From the NCBI GenBank assembly GCA_041859375.1, contig JBHEKP010000085.1:1-21929 (forward strand): a stretch of 21,929 nucleotides of DNA, in the 5' to 3' direction. This document shows, piece by piece, positions 6,125 to 15,957 of this stretch. The translations under genes and the position numbers were made by a program. Under the pieces are notes generated by a model, which did not search any database, had not been told where the DNA came from, and was given only the letters and a program-made list of their open reading frames with translations. Source of the DNA: JBHEKP01 sp041859375 (lineage in GTDB: Bacteria > Hydrogenedentota > Hydrogenedentia > Hydrogenedentales > CAITNO01). Numbering within the stretch: position 1 is the first letter of the stretch; each line of letters starts with the position of its first letter.

Positions 6125-9100
6125 ATGAAAATGAAACATTTTTGCCTTGGCTTGGCGGTGCTGGCGGGTGCGGCCCTCGGGGCCGCCGCCGACGAGATCG
6201 CCCCCCTGTGGGCCTACCACCCCGGCGCGGACCAGTTTGACGCCTCCGTGGGCGTGGCCGACCTGGACGGCGACAATGTCCGCGAAATCATCGCCGCGTC
6301 CATCCAGGGCGCGGTGGTGGCGCTGGACGAGGCGGGCAACGAGCGCTGGGTTTGGCGTCAGGGCGACCCCGTAAGCGTCACGCCGACCATTGCGGAGCTT
6401 ACGGACGCGCCGGGGCCGGAAATCATCATCCTCACCAACACCGGCAAACTGTTCTGCCTGTCCTCCAAGGACGGGGCGCTGCTTTGGGAGCGCACGCTTT
6501 CGGGCCAGATTAAGTGGGGATCCTCCGGCGTGGCGGCGGCGGACCTGGACGGCGACGGGAAGGTTGAACTGGTGACGGCGGATTCTGTGGGGCAGGTGGT
6601 GGCGCTGCGCGCCGACGGCGCGGACTGGTGGAAGCATGAGGAGGAGGGGGGGCTGCAAAGCGCCCCGGCCATCGGCGATCTGGACGGCGACGGGGCACCC
6701 GAGGTGGTGCTGGGCGGGCGGAAGACGCCGCTCATCTGCCTGGACGCGTCGGGCCGCGAGCGCTGGCGCGCCGCCGACACCTCCGAGGCGGGCGGTTCGC
6801 CCATACTGGCCGACCTGACCGGCGACGGAAAACCGGAAATCATGATCGGCGTGAACTACGGCCTGTGCGCCTATGACGGCGACGGCACGCTCCGCTGGTG
6901 CGCGCCCATGCCCGGTGGCGTGGACAGCGCCCTCTCCGCGGCCGATCTCGACGGCGACGGCAGGCCCGAGGTGATCGCCGCCGACCTGAAGGGCACGCTG
7001 GCGGTGTTCTCCGCCGACGGCACGCCGGGGTGGACCGCCAATGTGGAGGCGCGCACACGCCGCTCCCCGGCGGTGGCCGATCTGGACGGCGACGGCAGGC
7101 CCGAGGTGCTTTCCGCCGGGTACAGCGGGGCCATGCATGTTTTCGACGCGGCGGGCGCGCTGGTGCAGCGGGTGGACCTGGGCGGCGCGTGCAACGCCTC
7201 CCCTGCGGTGGCCGACCTGCGGGGCGACGGCGTGCTCACGGTGACCTGCCCGTCGGTGACGGGGTCCGTCACCTGCTTCCGGCGGGGCAACGGCGCGGGC
7301 GGGCTGGTGCAATGGCCCGAATACCGGTACAACGCGGCGCGCACCGCACTGGCCGCGCCGCCCGCGGCGGACAACAAGCCCAAAATAACCAAGTTTGAAA
7401 CCGGCAGCGCCCATGTGGGCCGCAACGAGTGCTCCGTTTCGGTGGACAATCCGGAGGGCGGCGAGCTGACCGTGAAGATTGAGGCGCGCCAGGGCGAACA
7501 GCGCGCCACCAAGGAGAGCACGCTCTCCGGCAGAAAGATCCGGGTCTCCCTGCCCTATGTGGTTTCCGGACGGGCCGAAACACAGCTTTCTTTTGAGGCG
7601 TCGGTCACATGGGACGGCGCTGAAATCGCGCGGCAGTCCCGCGCCCTGCGGGCCGTGCCCTATGCCGCCGAACTGGCCGAGCTCGGCGCGGCGGCGGCGC
7701 GGCTGGACCGGGCGGCGGACGACGCCGACGCGGCCACGCGCCAGGCCTTCGCCCGCGAGGCCGCCTGGCTCCGCGTGATGCTTCCGGAATGGCGCGACAA
7801 GGCCTCCTCCTCCGCGCTTCTTCCGGCGCAGGATTTGGCGGACCTCTCGCGGGATCTCGGCGCGGCGCGCATGTCGGCGCGGCGTCTTTCGGCCGCCGCC
7901 GAATTCGGCAAAAAAGAGGGGCTTCTCCTCCTTTCCGCGGCCAACCCCTGGGCCACCTTCGGCGGCATGGACGAACTGGCCGAGGGGCGGCTCGCCGGAA
8001 AAACCATGGAGGTTGCCGCCTTTGCCGGGGAGATTGAATCCGCCGCGCTCAACGTGTTCAACCTCGGCGCGGAACCCCTCACGGTGCGGGTTGTGCCGGG
8101 CGCGCCGAAGGGGCCCGAAGGGGCCGCCGCCCCCGCCGCGCCGCTGAGGCTGCGCGAGGCCGTGGCGTCGCGCACCCAGCAAGGCGACACGGCGGCGGAC
8201 GCCATCCCCCTGCTCAACCAGGCGGACACGCTGCTCATCCCGGGCCTCGACGCCCGCCAGCTTTATTTGGAGATTGACACCGCCGGGTTCGCGCCGGGCG
8301 AATGGGTTATCCCCGTCACCCTTTACGGACTCGACGCGGCCTCAACGGAGGCGGAGGCCGAATTGCGCCTGACCGTGTGGCCCCAGGCGCAGCCGGAGAC
8401 AAACACCCTCGGCCTGTGCCACTGGGGCTATGTCCACTCCTCCCTGATCAAGGACCAGCCGGAGGCCGCGCTGGCCGACCAGATCCGCCACGGCAGCAGC
8501 ATCTTCGTCTGCGTCTTCGCGCCGAAGGCCTCCTTTGACGCCAACGGCGCATTGACCGGCGAGCCGGACTACACCCAGGTGGACGAGTACATGGCGCAGC
8601 ACGGCCCGCACGGGCTGGTGCTCTTCTGCGGCTACCAGGGAACGCTCACCGGGCCGGAGAAGATGTTCGGCGACGCGTGGAAAAAGGCGCATGTGGACTA
8701 CCTGCGCCGCTGGGCCGCACACATGGTGGAAAAGGGCCACGGCTATGATGACTGGGCCCTCTACCCCGTGGACGAGCCGGGGCTCACCGAGGGGCTGGTG
8801 GAGCTGCACATCAACCTGGCCACCCTCGCCCGCGAGGCTGATCCGAAAATCCGGGTCTACACGGACCCCGTGGGCGACGCTTCGCTGGAGGATCTCAAGG
8901 CCATGGCCCCCGTCACCGACATTTGGTGCCCCAACCGCACCGGCATCGTCAACAAGGAGGACACCGCAAAGCTGGACTTCCTCCTCGGCACCGGCAACCC
9001 CGTCTTCACCTACGAGTGCCTCGACAACGTGAAGCACCGCTCCCCGCTGGGCTATTACCGCGGCCAGTCCTGGCTCGCCTGGGCGCGCGGGCTGAAGGGC

Positions 9101-9508
9101 ATCGGCTTCTGGACCTACTGCACCTCCCAGTTCGACCCCTGGCTCAACAAGGGCGAGGCCGAATACATGCTCATTTACCCCGGCAAAGACATCGTGCCGA
9201 GCAAGCGCTGGCACGCAGTCCGCGACGGCAAGGAGGACCATGCCGTGCTCTCCCTGCTCAAAGAACGGGCCGACGCCGCCGAAAAGGCGGGACGCGCCCC
9301 GGAGGCCTCGGCGGAGGCGCGCACCCTGCTTTCGCGGGACGCGGAGGAAATCGCCCGGTTCTGCGGCCTGGACGACGACGGCGAGACGCCCGGCCCCGGC
9401 GGGATCGCGGAGCAGCGCCGCACCGAGGACCGCCGCTGGGAGATGGTGCGCGCCGCGCGCGCCAACGCCGCCCGGCTGCTGGCCGCGCTGGAGCCCCCCA
9501 AGGAATAA
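6125..9508 (+). CDS. Secreted FG-GAP/VCBS beta-propeller protein with C-terminal GH123/DUF4091-like domain
   Basis: A 1127-residue protein. The ATG at 6125 has AAGGAG (6111-6116) 8 bases upstream; a 16-codon upstream extension lacks such a site. The signal peptide is about residues 1-22 (CLGLAVLAGAALGAAA). Residues about 25-415 contain at least seven blades marked by ADLDGDG-type Ca-binding loops (LDGDNVREI, LDGDGKVEL, LDGDGAPEV, LTGDGKPEI, LDGDGRPEV twice, LRGDGVLTV) spaced roughly 45 residues apart. A beta-sandwich-like linker and an Ala-rich helical stretch (about 510-590) follow. The C-terminal part, from about 760, resembles GH123/DUF4091: ALYPVDEPG with an Asp-Glu pair at D883/E884, IRVYTDPVGD, DIWCPN, and the aromatic segment GLKGIGFWTYC. 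GH123 enzymes are N-acetyl-beta-galactosaminidases that use adjacent Asp-Glu residues. Activity here is inferred, and a non-catalytic sugar-binding role is possible. It is exported. Confidence 0.87.
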   Translation: MKMKHFCLGLAVLAGAALGAAADEIAPLWAYHPGADQFDASVGVADLDGDNVREIIAASIQGAVVALDEAGNERWVWRQGDPVSVTPTIAELTDAPGPEIIILTNTGKLFCLSSKDGALLWERTLSGQIKWGSSGVAAADLDGDGKVELVTADSVGQVVALRADGADWWKHEEEGGLQSAPAIGDLDGDGAPEVVLGGRKTPLICLDASGRERWRAADTSEAGGSPILADLTGDGKPEIMIGVNYGLCAYDGDGTLRWCAPMPGGVDSALSAADLDGDGRPEVIAADLKGTLAVFSADGTPGWTANVEARTRRSPAVADLDGDGRPEVLSAGYSGAMHVFDAAGALVQRVDLGGACNASPAVADLRGDGVLTVTCPSVTGSVTCFRRGNGAGGLVQWPEYRYNAARTALAAPPAADNKPKITKFETGSAHVGRNECSVSVDNPEGGELTVKIEARQGEQRATKESTLSGRKIRVSLPYVVSGRAETQLSFEASVTWDGAEIARQSRALRAVPYAAELAELGAAAARLDRAADDADAATRQAFAREAAWLRVMLPEWRDKASSSALLPAQDLADLSRDLGAARMSARRLSAAAEFGKKEGLLLLSAANPWATFGGMDELAEGRLAGKTMEVAAFAGEIESAALNVFNLGAEPLTVRVVPGAPKGPEGAAAPAAPLRLREAVASRTQQGDTAADAIPLLNQADTLLIPGLDARQLYLEIDTAGFAPGEWVIPVTLYGLDAASTEAEAELRLTVWPQAQPETNTLGLCHWGYVHSSLIKDQPEAALADQIRHGSSIFVCVFAPKASFDANGALTGEPDYTQVDEYMAQHGPHGLVLFCGYQGTLTGPEKMFGDAWKKAHVDYLRRWAAHMVEKGHGYDDWALYPVDEPGLTEGLVELHINLATLAREADPKIRVYTDPVGDASLEDLKAMAPVTDIWCPNRTGIVNKEDTAKLDFLLGTGNPVFTYECLDNVKHRSPLGYYRGQSWLAWARGLKGIGFWTYCTSQFDPWLNKGEAEYMLIYPGKDIVPSKRWHAVRDGKEDHAVLSLLKERADAAEKAGRAPEASAEARTLLSRDAEEIARFCGLDDDGETPGPGGIAEQRRTEDRRWEMVRAARANAARLLAALEPPKE
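6941..7108 (+). repeat. Two near-identical 33-base direct repeats encoding propeller Ca-loops
   Basis: The 33-base segments at 6941-6973 and 7076-7108 differ at a single base and are 135 bases (45 codons) apart, the blade period. Both encode ADLDGDGRPEV. Weaker copies at 6259, 6540, 6679 and 6812 are much more diverged. Confidence 0.8.
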
Positions 9509-9525
9509 GCCCCGCACGGCGCGGG

Positions 9526-9554
9526 TTGACAGAAAGCCCCCGGGTGTGGATAAT
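9526..9554 (+). promoter_or_regulatory. Near-consensus sigma70 promoter of mdh
   Basis: A perfect TTGACA (9526-9531), a 17-base spacer and GATAAT (9549-9554) lie 18 bases after the stop of the preceding gene. The start is expected near 9561, with AAGGAGA (9577-9583) in the leader. It is one of the two best promoters in the window, in keeping with high constitutive expression. Confidence 0.82.
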
Positions 9555-9590
9555 TAAGGAAATATTTCTCGAATACAAGGAGAACGAGAC

Positions 9591-10541
9591 ATGCCAGTCG
9601 GAAAACGCTTCAAGATCGCATCCATCGGCGCGGGCAACGTGGGCGCCACCGCCGCGCAGTACTGCCTTGAGCTGGAACTGGGCGACGTGGTGCTCACAGA
9701 CATCGTCGAGGGGCTGCCCCAGGGTAAGGCCCTGGACCTGACCGAGGCGGGCCCCATCCGCAACTACAGCTGCGCCTGCACCGGCACCAACGACTACGCG
9801 GACATCGCCGGGGCGGACGTGGTCATCGTCACCGCGGGCCTGCCGCGCAAGCCCGGCATGACCCGCCTCGATCTGCTCGGCAAGAACGGCCAGATCATCA
9901 GCGGCATCTGCGAAAGCATCAAGCAGCACGCGCCCGACGCGGTGGTGATCATCGTCACCAACCCCCTCGACGTGATGGTCTACCTCGCGCAGAAAAAGCT
10001 GGGCTTCCCCGCCAACCGCGTCATCGGCATGGCCGGGTGCCTCGACAGCGCGCGCATGCGCGCCTTCGTCGCCATGGAGCTCGGCGTGAGCATGAAGAAC
10101 GTGGACACCATGGTCCTCGGCTCCCACGGCGACGACATGGTGCCCCTGCCCCACTACACCACGGTTTCCGGCATCCCCATCACCAGGCTGATGCCGCAGG
10201 AGCGCATTGACGCCATCGTGGAGCGCACCCGCAAGGGCGGCGGCGAAATCGTCCAGCTCCTCAAGACCGGCAGCGCCTATTACGCCCCCGCCGCCAGCGC
10301 CGTGCGCATGGCCCAGGCCGTGCTCCGCGACGAGAAGCAGCTCCTCCCCTGCGCCGCCCTGCTCAACGGCGAATACGGCCTCTCGGACATCTACATGGGC
10401 GTCCCCTGCGTCCTGGGCGCCAATGGCGTGGAGAAGATCCTCGAACTCGAAATTTCCGACGCCGACCGCGCCTCCCTGCACCGCTCCGCAGCCGAGGTCC
10501 GCACCGGCATCGACGGCCTCCGCGAGCTCGGCATCCTTTAA
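9591..10541 (+). CDS. mdh: Malate dehydrogenase, LDH-like family (NAD-dependent)
   Basis: A 316-residue protein of usual length that interconverts malate and oxaloacetate in the TCA cycle. The nucleotide-binding motif is GAGNVGAT (13-20), and D37 (LTDIVEG) indicates NAD rather than NADP. The mobile loop GLPRKPGMTRLDLL carries Arg86 and Arg92; Arg86 at the specificity position (Gln in lactate dehydrogenase) marks malate as substrate. N124 lies in VTNPLDVM, the relay Asp152 and Arg155 are in CLDSARMR, and the catalytic His179 is in GSHGDDM. The start is fixed by AAGGAGA at 9577-9583, 7 bases upstream. The gene is a stand-alone unit, with its own strong promoter upstream and an intrinsic terminator at 10591-10623. 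The C-terminus is complete. Confidence 0.97.
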   Translation: MPVGKRFKIASIGAGNVGATAAQYCLELELGDVVLTDIVEGLPQGKALDLTEAGPIRNYSCACTGTNDYADIAGADVVIVTAGLPRKPGMTRLDLLGKNGQIISGICESIKQHAPDAVVIIVTNPLDVMVYLAQKKLGFPANRVIGMAGCLDSARMRAFVAMELGVSMKNVDTMVLGSHGDDMVPLPHYTTVSGIPITRLMPQERIDAIVERTRKGGGEIVQLLKTGSAYYAPAASAVRMAQAVLRDEKQLLPCAALLNGEYGLSDIYMGVPCVLGANGVEKILELEISDADRASLHRSAAEVRTGIDGLRELGIL

Positions 10542-10590
10542 CCAAGGCGCGTCCGGGGGGGGGTGCCCCCCCGCGGCTCTGTTGTCCCCA

Positions 10591-10623
10591 CCGGGGCGGC
10601 CCCGCGGCCGCCCCGGTTTTTTT
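10591..10623 (+). terminator. Intrinsic terminator downstream of mdh
   Basis: Perfect 11-base stem (CCGGGGCGGCC at 10591-10601, GGCCGCCCCGG at 10606-10616), a 4-base loop and a run of seven Ts. Just upstream, a run of nine Gs (10555-10563) faces seven Cs (10566-10572) and could form a second hairpin. Confidence 0.93.
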
Positions 10624-10650
10624 CCGGCCCGTCGGGGCAGGCGCGGGCAG

Positions 10651-10680
10651 TTGCGCTTTTTGGCGGGAAGGGGATAGGAT
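10651..10680 (+). promoter_or_regulatory. Possible uvrA promoter
   Basis: TTGCGC (10651-10656) and TAGGAT (10675-10680) are 18 bases apart, between the mdh terminator and uvrA. Each box departs from consensus at two positions. No SOS-box-like sequence (CTGT/ACAG type) was seen in this gap. Confidence 0.35.
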
Positions 10681-10734
10681 TGCGGGTTGTTTACCCTCTT
10701 TGGACCCCCACTTTGCAGCAGGAAAGAAGCGCAT

Positions 10735-13696
<2,962 letters not shown>

Positions 13697-13701
<5 letters not shown>

Positions 13702-13772
13702 GGCCCATGCTTCACCCGGATCCGCCGCGTTTTTCTCGCGGCCCGTTCCAGGGTGAAGACACAGGCCTTATG
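13697..13772. other. Long imperfect inverted repeat with inner hairpin at the 3' end of uvrA
   Basis: Arm 13697-13717 pairs with arm 13751-13772. The outer block CATAAGGCC and the inner block CTTCACCC are perfect; the 4-5 bases between them do not match. Inside, GCCGCG (13724-13729) pairs with CGCGGC (13737-13742) around a TTTTTCT loop. The structure contains the uvrA stop codon and lies between convergent genes. It probably acts as a 3'-end stabiliser or terminator, although no T-tract follows. Confidence 0.7.
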
Positions 13773-13782
13773 TTTGCCGCTT

Positions 13783-13800
13783 CCGCGCCTCACGGCGCGG
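13783..13800 (-). terminator. Hairpin downstream of the Lys/Ala/Pro mini-gene, possible terminator
   Basis: Perfect 7-base stem CCGCGCC / GGCGCGG with a TCAC loop, 18 bases past the stop at 13819 on the minus strand. It lacks a T-tract, so termination activity is uncertain. Confidence 0.4.
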
Positions 13801-13818
13801 TTGCGCTGTCTTTCGGGA

Positions 13819-13932
13819 CTACTTCTTCGCCGGGGCCTTCTTCACGGCCGGCTTCTTGGCGGCGGCGGGCTTCTTCGCCGCAGCGGGCTTCTTCGCCGCG
13901 GGCTTCGCGGCAGCTTTCTTCACGTCGGCCAT
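13819..13932 (-). CDS. 37-residue Lys/Ala/Pro-repeat basic protein, histone H1-like tail
   Basis: A short gene encoding MADVKK followed by repeats of the AAKKPA type and ending in APAKK. About a third of its residues are Lys and nearly all the rest are Ala or Pro, with no acidic residue after Asp3. The start at 13932 is convincing because GGAGGAGA lies at 13938-13945, 5 bases upstream. A longer in-frame extension to 14157 has Cys/Arg-rich sequence of a different character and no such site. The composition matches eukaryotic H1 tails and bacterial H1-like proteins (AlgP, Hc1/HctB, KPAAK-repeat proteins) that bind DNA non-specifically, but it is far shorter than those. Probable role: DNA or RNA condensation/charge neutralisation (inference). 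It converges on uvrA, whose own tail has similar composition. Confidence 0.72.
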   Translation of the reverse strand: MADVKKAAAKPAAKKPAAAKKPAAAKKPAVKKAPAKK

Positions 13933-14089
13933 CTGTGTCTCCTCCAGTTGTGACCTCACTTCCGCACACTTGGCGCCATGCGCGGCAACACACCGCGCTT
14001 CTCGCGCCCGCCGCCACGCACGAGCGTGGGCGGCGCACTTCCACAGGCAACATGCCCGCAAAAGGCAGGGGGGCAAAATGGGTCCGGTC

Positions 14090-14116
14090 CGGCGCGCGCC
14101 GCCGTGATCGCGATCA
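14090..14116. repeat. Two adjacent perfect 12-base palindromes
   Basis: CGGCGCGCGCCG (14090-14101) and TGATCGCGATCA (14105-14116) are both perfectly self-complementary and only 3 bases apart. Confidence 0.85.
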
Positions 14117-14159
14117 TCAAACCGTCGCTCACGGACGCCGCATCGAGCGTCCCGCACAA

Positions 14160-14192
14160 CGTGATCAGCGCCGCCGCGCGGCGTTGATCACG
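14160..14192. repeat. 33-base near-perfect inverted repeat with TGATCA arms
   Basis: Arms CGTGATCA / TGATCACG (8 bases, perfect) and inner CGCCGC / GCGGCG (6 bases, perfect) are joined by one G-T wobble position around a 3-base loop, giving a 15-pair stem. There is no T-tract on either side, so it is not a simple terminator. Confidence 0.88.
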
Positions 14193-14201
14193 GCGCGCGA
14201 A

Positions 14202-14229
14202 ATCATCACCGCGCCGCGGACCCCGTCAA
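14202..14229 (-). promoter_or_regulatory. Candidate promoter for the Lys/Ala/Pro mini-gene
   Basis: On the minus strand, TTGACG (14224-14229) and GATGAT (14202-14207) have a 16-base spacer. Initiation near 14195 would place the 14160-14192 hairpin at the very 5' end of a leader of about 260 bases. An alternative -35 (TTGATT at 14274-14279) lies in the AT island with a poorer -10. Confidence 0.35.
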
Positions 14230-14261
14230 GATTCAACTGTCATGTACTAAGCCATAGCAAA

Positions 14262-14310
14262 CAAATAAAAAAAAATCAAGCATTTTTTCATCTAATTTTA
14301 AAAATTTTTT
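14262..14310. other. AT-rich island with A- and T-tracts
   Basis: About 49 bases are almost all A/T in a very GC-rich surrounding, with a run of nine As, runs of six Ts and an AAAAATTTTT palindrome. Such tracts bend or melt easily and often mark upstream promoter or nucleoid-protein sites. Confidence 0.8.
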
Positions 14311-14478
14311 CGGGGGATGATCTTGTGGCGCGCCCGCAAATGAATTTTCCGGCGCGCCCCCGGGCGTGGTTTCATCATCCGCGCGCCGCGCGCGGGCGTG
14401 AACCGGCGTCCCGGATTCCGTGCGCGCCCCCTGATCATCATGCGCGTGCCGCGCCGCGCGCGCGTTCCCATAAACAGG

Positions 14479-14504
14479 AAAAGGGCCGTGTTTACGGCCC
14501 TTTT
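14479..14504 (-). terminator. Intrinsic, bidirectional-looking terminator of the pectate-lyase-fold gene
   Basis: An 11-base perfect stem (AAAAGGGCCGT at 14479-14489, ACGGCCCTTTT at 14494-14504) with a GTTT loop starts 25 bases after the stop at 14529. The minus strand reads TTTTCCTGTTT after the GC core. The A and T runs on both sides make it symmetrical. Confidence 0.87.
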
Positions 14505-14528
14505 CGCATTCCGGCGCAACGGCGCGCG

Positions 14529-15917
14529 CTATTTTTTCCTGTTCAAATTCCTCGCGCGCAGCCCGTCCATTTTTTTGCGCAGCCCGTTCCAGTGCCTGTT
14601 GTCCGGCGACCCCGCGTTGTCGTCAACCACCACGGAGGCCTTTTGCGTGCGGTCTTCTACGCGCACCTTTCCGGTCATCATGTTGCCGGTGACCACGGCG
14701 CGCTCCACCATTTCGCCGAGCCTGATCTGCGGCTTGTTCTCGATGAACTCGCATCCGCGCACGAGCAGCGAGCCGCCGGCCGCGTCTATGGAGGGCATGT
14801 CCTCCTCCGCGATCGCGGCATCCTTCGGCGCGTGTCCCCACTGCATGAAGGTGCAGTCGCTGAATCCGACGGTGCCCGTGCCGTCCACCACGGCGTTGCG
14901 CCTGCACGGCCCCCAGAAGGCGCAGTTCACGAAGCGCACCGTGCCCGTGTGCGATTTCTCAACGCGTATCATGGTGGGATCGGGGCCGTGGAACGAGACG
15001 AATTCGCCGTTGGTGATCAGGATGCCCATGGGCGCGGACTCCTCGACCGCAAGGGACGTCTGGCAGTCGTCCGCGCCGATGCCGAGGAAGTTTCCGTTGG
15101 TGCCGCCGGCCTTGGTCTTGATGAATTTGTAGCCCGTGTTGTAGCCGAAGCAGAAGGTGTTGAGCACGTAGTGCCAGTCGGTCCTGCCGAAGAGGAAGCC
15201 GGTGCCGTGGTCCATCTGCCACTGGAAGATTTTGGTGTTGTGCGACCACCAGGGGTTCCAGTGCACGTTCTCGATGCGGCCGATGTCGTAGATCGCGTCC
15301 ACGTAAACGCCGATGTGGATCGGCTGGCCGTGTATGTTCCGGACGAGGGCGCGCTGGTTGTGCGACGCGTCCACGGCGTTGTAGGGGTTGAGGAGCTGCA
15401 TGTCCGTGAGCGCGGGGTTGTTGCCGCGCATGGCGACGGTGTAGGGGTAGGGCGTGGGCGCGTCGGCCCTGGGATCCTGCGCCGGGTAGTGGACGGTGAA
15501 GCCCTGGAGCGTGGCGTTCGCGGAAAGGGTGATGAAGGGCGCGCCCTCCTCGGAGCCCGCGCCGCCGTACGGTTCGAGCACGCTGCCGTAGACGGGCATC
15601 TGCTGGTTTTCCGCGCCGTCCCGGATGCCCGCGTGGGCGGGCGAATAGGTGAAGACGCCGCGCAGCGTCACGTTGGGGGGCACGGTGAGCGCGCCGTCGA
15701 AGCGGTAGCGGCCCGGGGGCGCCTCCACAATGCCGCCGTTCGCGGCGGCGGCCCCGTCAAGGGCTCGCTGGAACGCGGCCGTGTTGTCGCCGGTGCCGTC
15801 GGCCGTGGCGCCGTAGTCCATGACGGACCGGAGCACGGGGCTTCCGGTGACGGGCGTGGGCGCGGTTTCGGCGGCGGCGTGCAGTGAGATCGCGGCAAGC
15901 AGTATGAGCGCGGTCAT
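14529..15917 (-). CDS. Secreted right-handed beta-helix protein, pectate lyase 3-like
   Basis: A 462-residue protein with signal peptide MTALILLAAISLHAAAETAP (about 1-16 removed). The N-terminal motif VMDYGATADGTGDNTAAFQ, followed by AANGGIVEAPPGRYRF, is the signature of the Pectate_lyase_3 superfamily. Later rungs such as GTVRFVNCAFWG, GTVGFSDCTFMQWG and GGSLLVRGCEFIENKP are repeating parallel beta-helix coils. Family members include polysaccharide lyases, GH28-like hydrolases and non-catalytic carbohydrate binders; I cannot assign catalytic residues. The start at 15917 is set by AGGAGGA (15925-15931), 7 bases upstream, rather than an ATG 57 bases earlier. It lies 40 bases after the acetyltransferase gene, with no terminator between, so the two are probably co-transcribed. 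The C-terminus is basic (LRARNLNRKK). Confidence 0.88.
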   Translation of the reverse strand: MTALILLAAISLHAAAETAPTPVTGSPVLRSVMDYGATADGTGDNTAAFQRALDGAAAANGGIVEAPPGRYRFDGALTVPPNVTLRGVFTYSPAHAGIRDGAENQQMPVYGSVLEPYGGAGSEEGAPFITLSANATLQGFTVHYPAQDPRADAPTPYPYTVAMRGNNPALTDMQLLNPYNAVDASHNQRALVRNIHGQPIHIGVYVDAIYDIGRIENVHWNPWWSHNTKIFQWQMDHGTGFLFGRTDWHYVLNTFCFGYNTGYKFIKTKAGGTNGNFLGIGADDCQTSLAVEESAPMGILITNGEFVSFHGPDPTMIRVEKSHTGTVRFVNCAFWGPCRRNAVVDGTGTVGFSDCTFMQWGHAPKDAAIAEEDMPSIDAAGGSLLVRGCEFIENKPQIRLGEMVERAVVTGNMMTGKVRVEDRTQKASVVVDDNAGSPDNRHWNGLRKKMDGLRARNLNRKK

Positions 15918-15957
15918 GGGTGTGTCCTCCTGGTTTGGGTGTGGGTGTCGCGCCGGG

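Larger units (their letters stand above)
13933..14478. other. Gene-poor, highly structured intergenic region
   Basis: No convincing coding region is present across about 545 bases. The stretch holds a bulged hairpin (14010-14034: CCACGC / GCGTGG core plus 4 more pairs), tandem palindromes (14090-14101 and 14105-14116), a strong inverted repeat (14160-14192), a 7-base stem (14191-14216) and an AT-rich island (14262-14310). Six GATC sites and several ATCATC-plus-GC-run motifs occur between 14106 and 14440. On the minus strand much of it could be the leader of the Lys/Ala/Pro mini-gene. It could also hold a structured RNA or protein-binding sites. I found no DnaA-box cluster. Confidence 0.65.

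Noticed and set aside
5936..8182. Long N-terminal extension of the GT2 glycosyltransferase
   Set aside because: It lies antisense to the FG-GAP gene and is low complexity; the TTG at 5935 has its own Shine-Dalgarno and promoter.
10555..10572. G9/C7 run as a G-quadruplex or second terminator
   Set aside because: Only one G run is present, so no four-tract quadruplex; a hairpin is possible but the main terminator downstream explains the region.
13933..14157. Upstream extension of the Lys/Ala/Pro mini-gene to about 112 residues
   Set aside because: The added part has a different composition, no ribosome-binding site, and the strong Shine-Dalgarno sits just before the short start.
13933..14478. 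Replication origin
   Set aside because: The GATC cluster and AT island are suggestive, but I found no DnaA-box cluster and no dnaA, dnaN or gidA-type neighbours. Kept only as a question in the findings.
14298..14519. Minus-strand Arg-rich frame of 73 codons
   Set aside because: It starts with TTG inside the terminator of the neighbouring gene, has no ribosome-binding site, and its Arg richness follows from GCGC-rich DNA.
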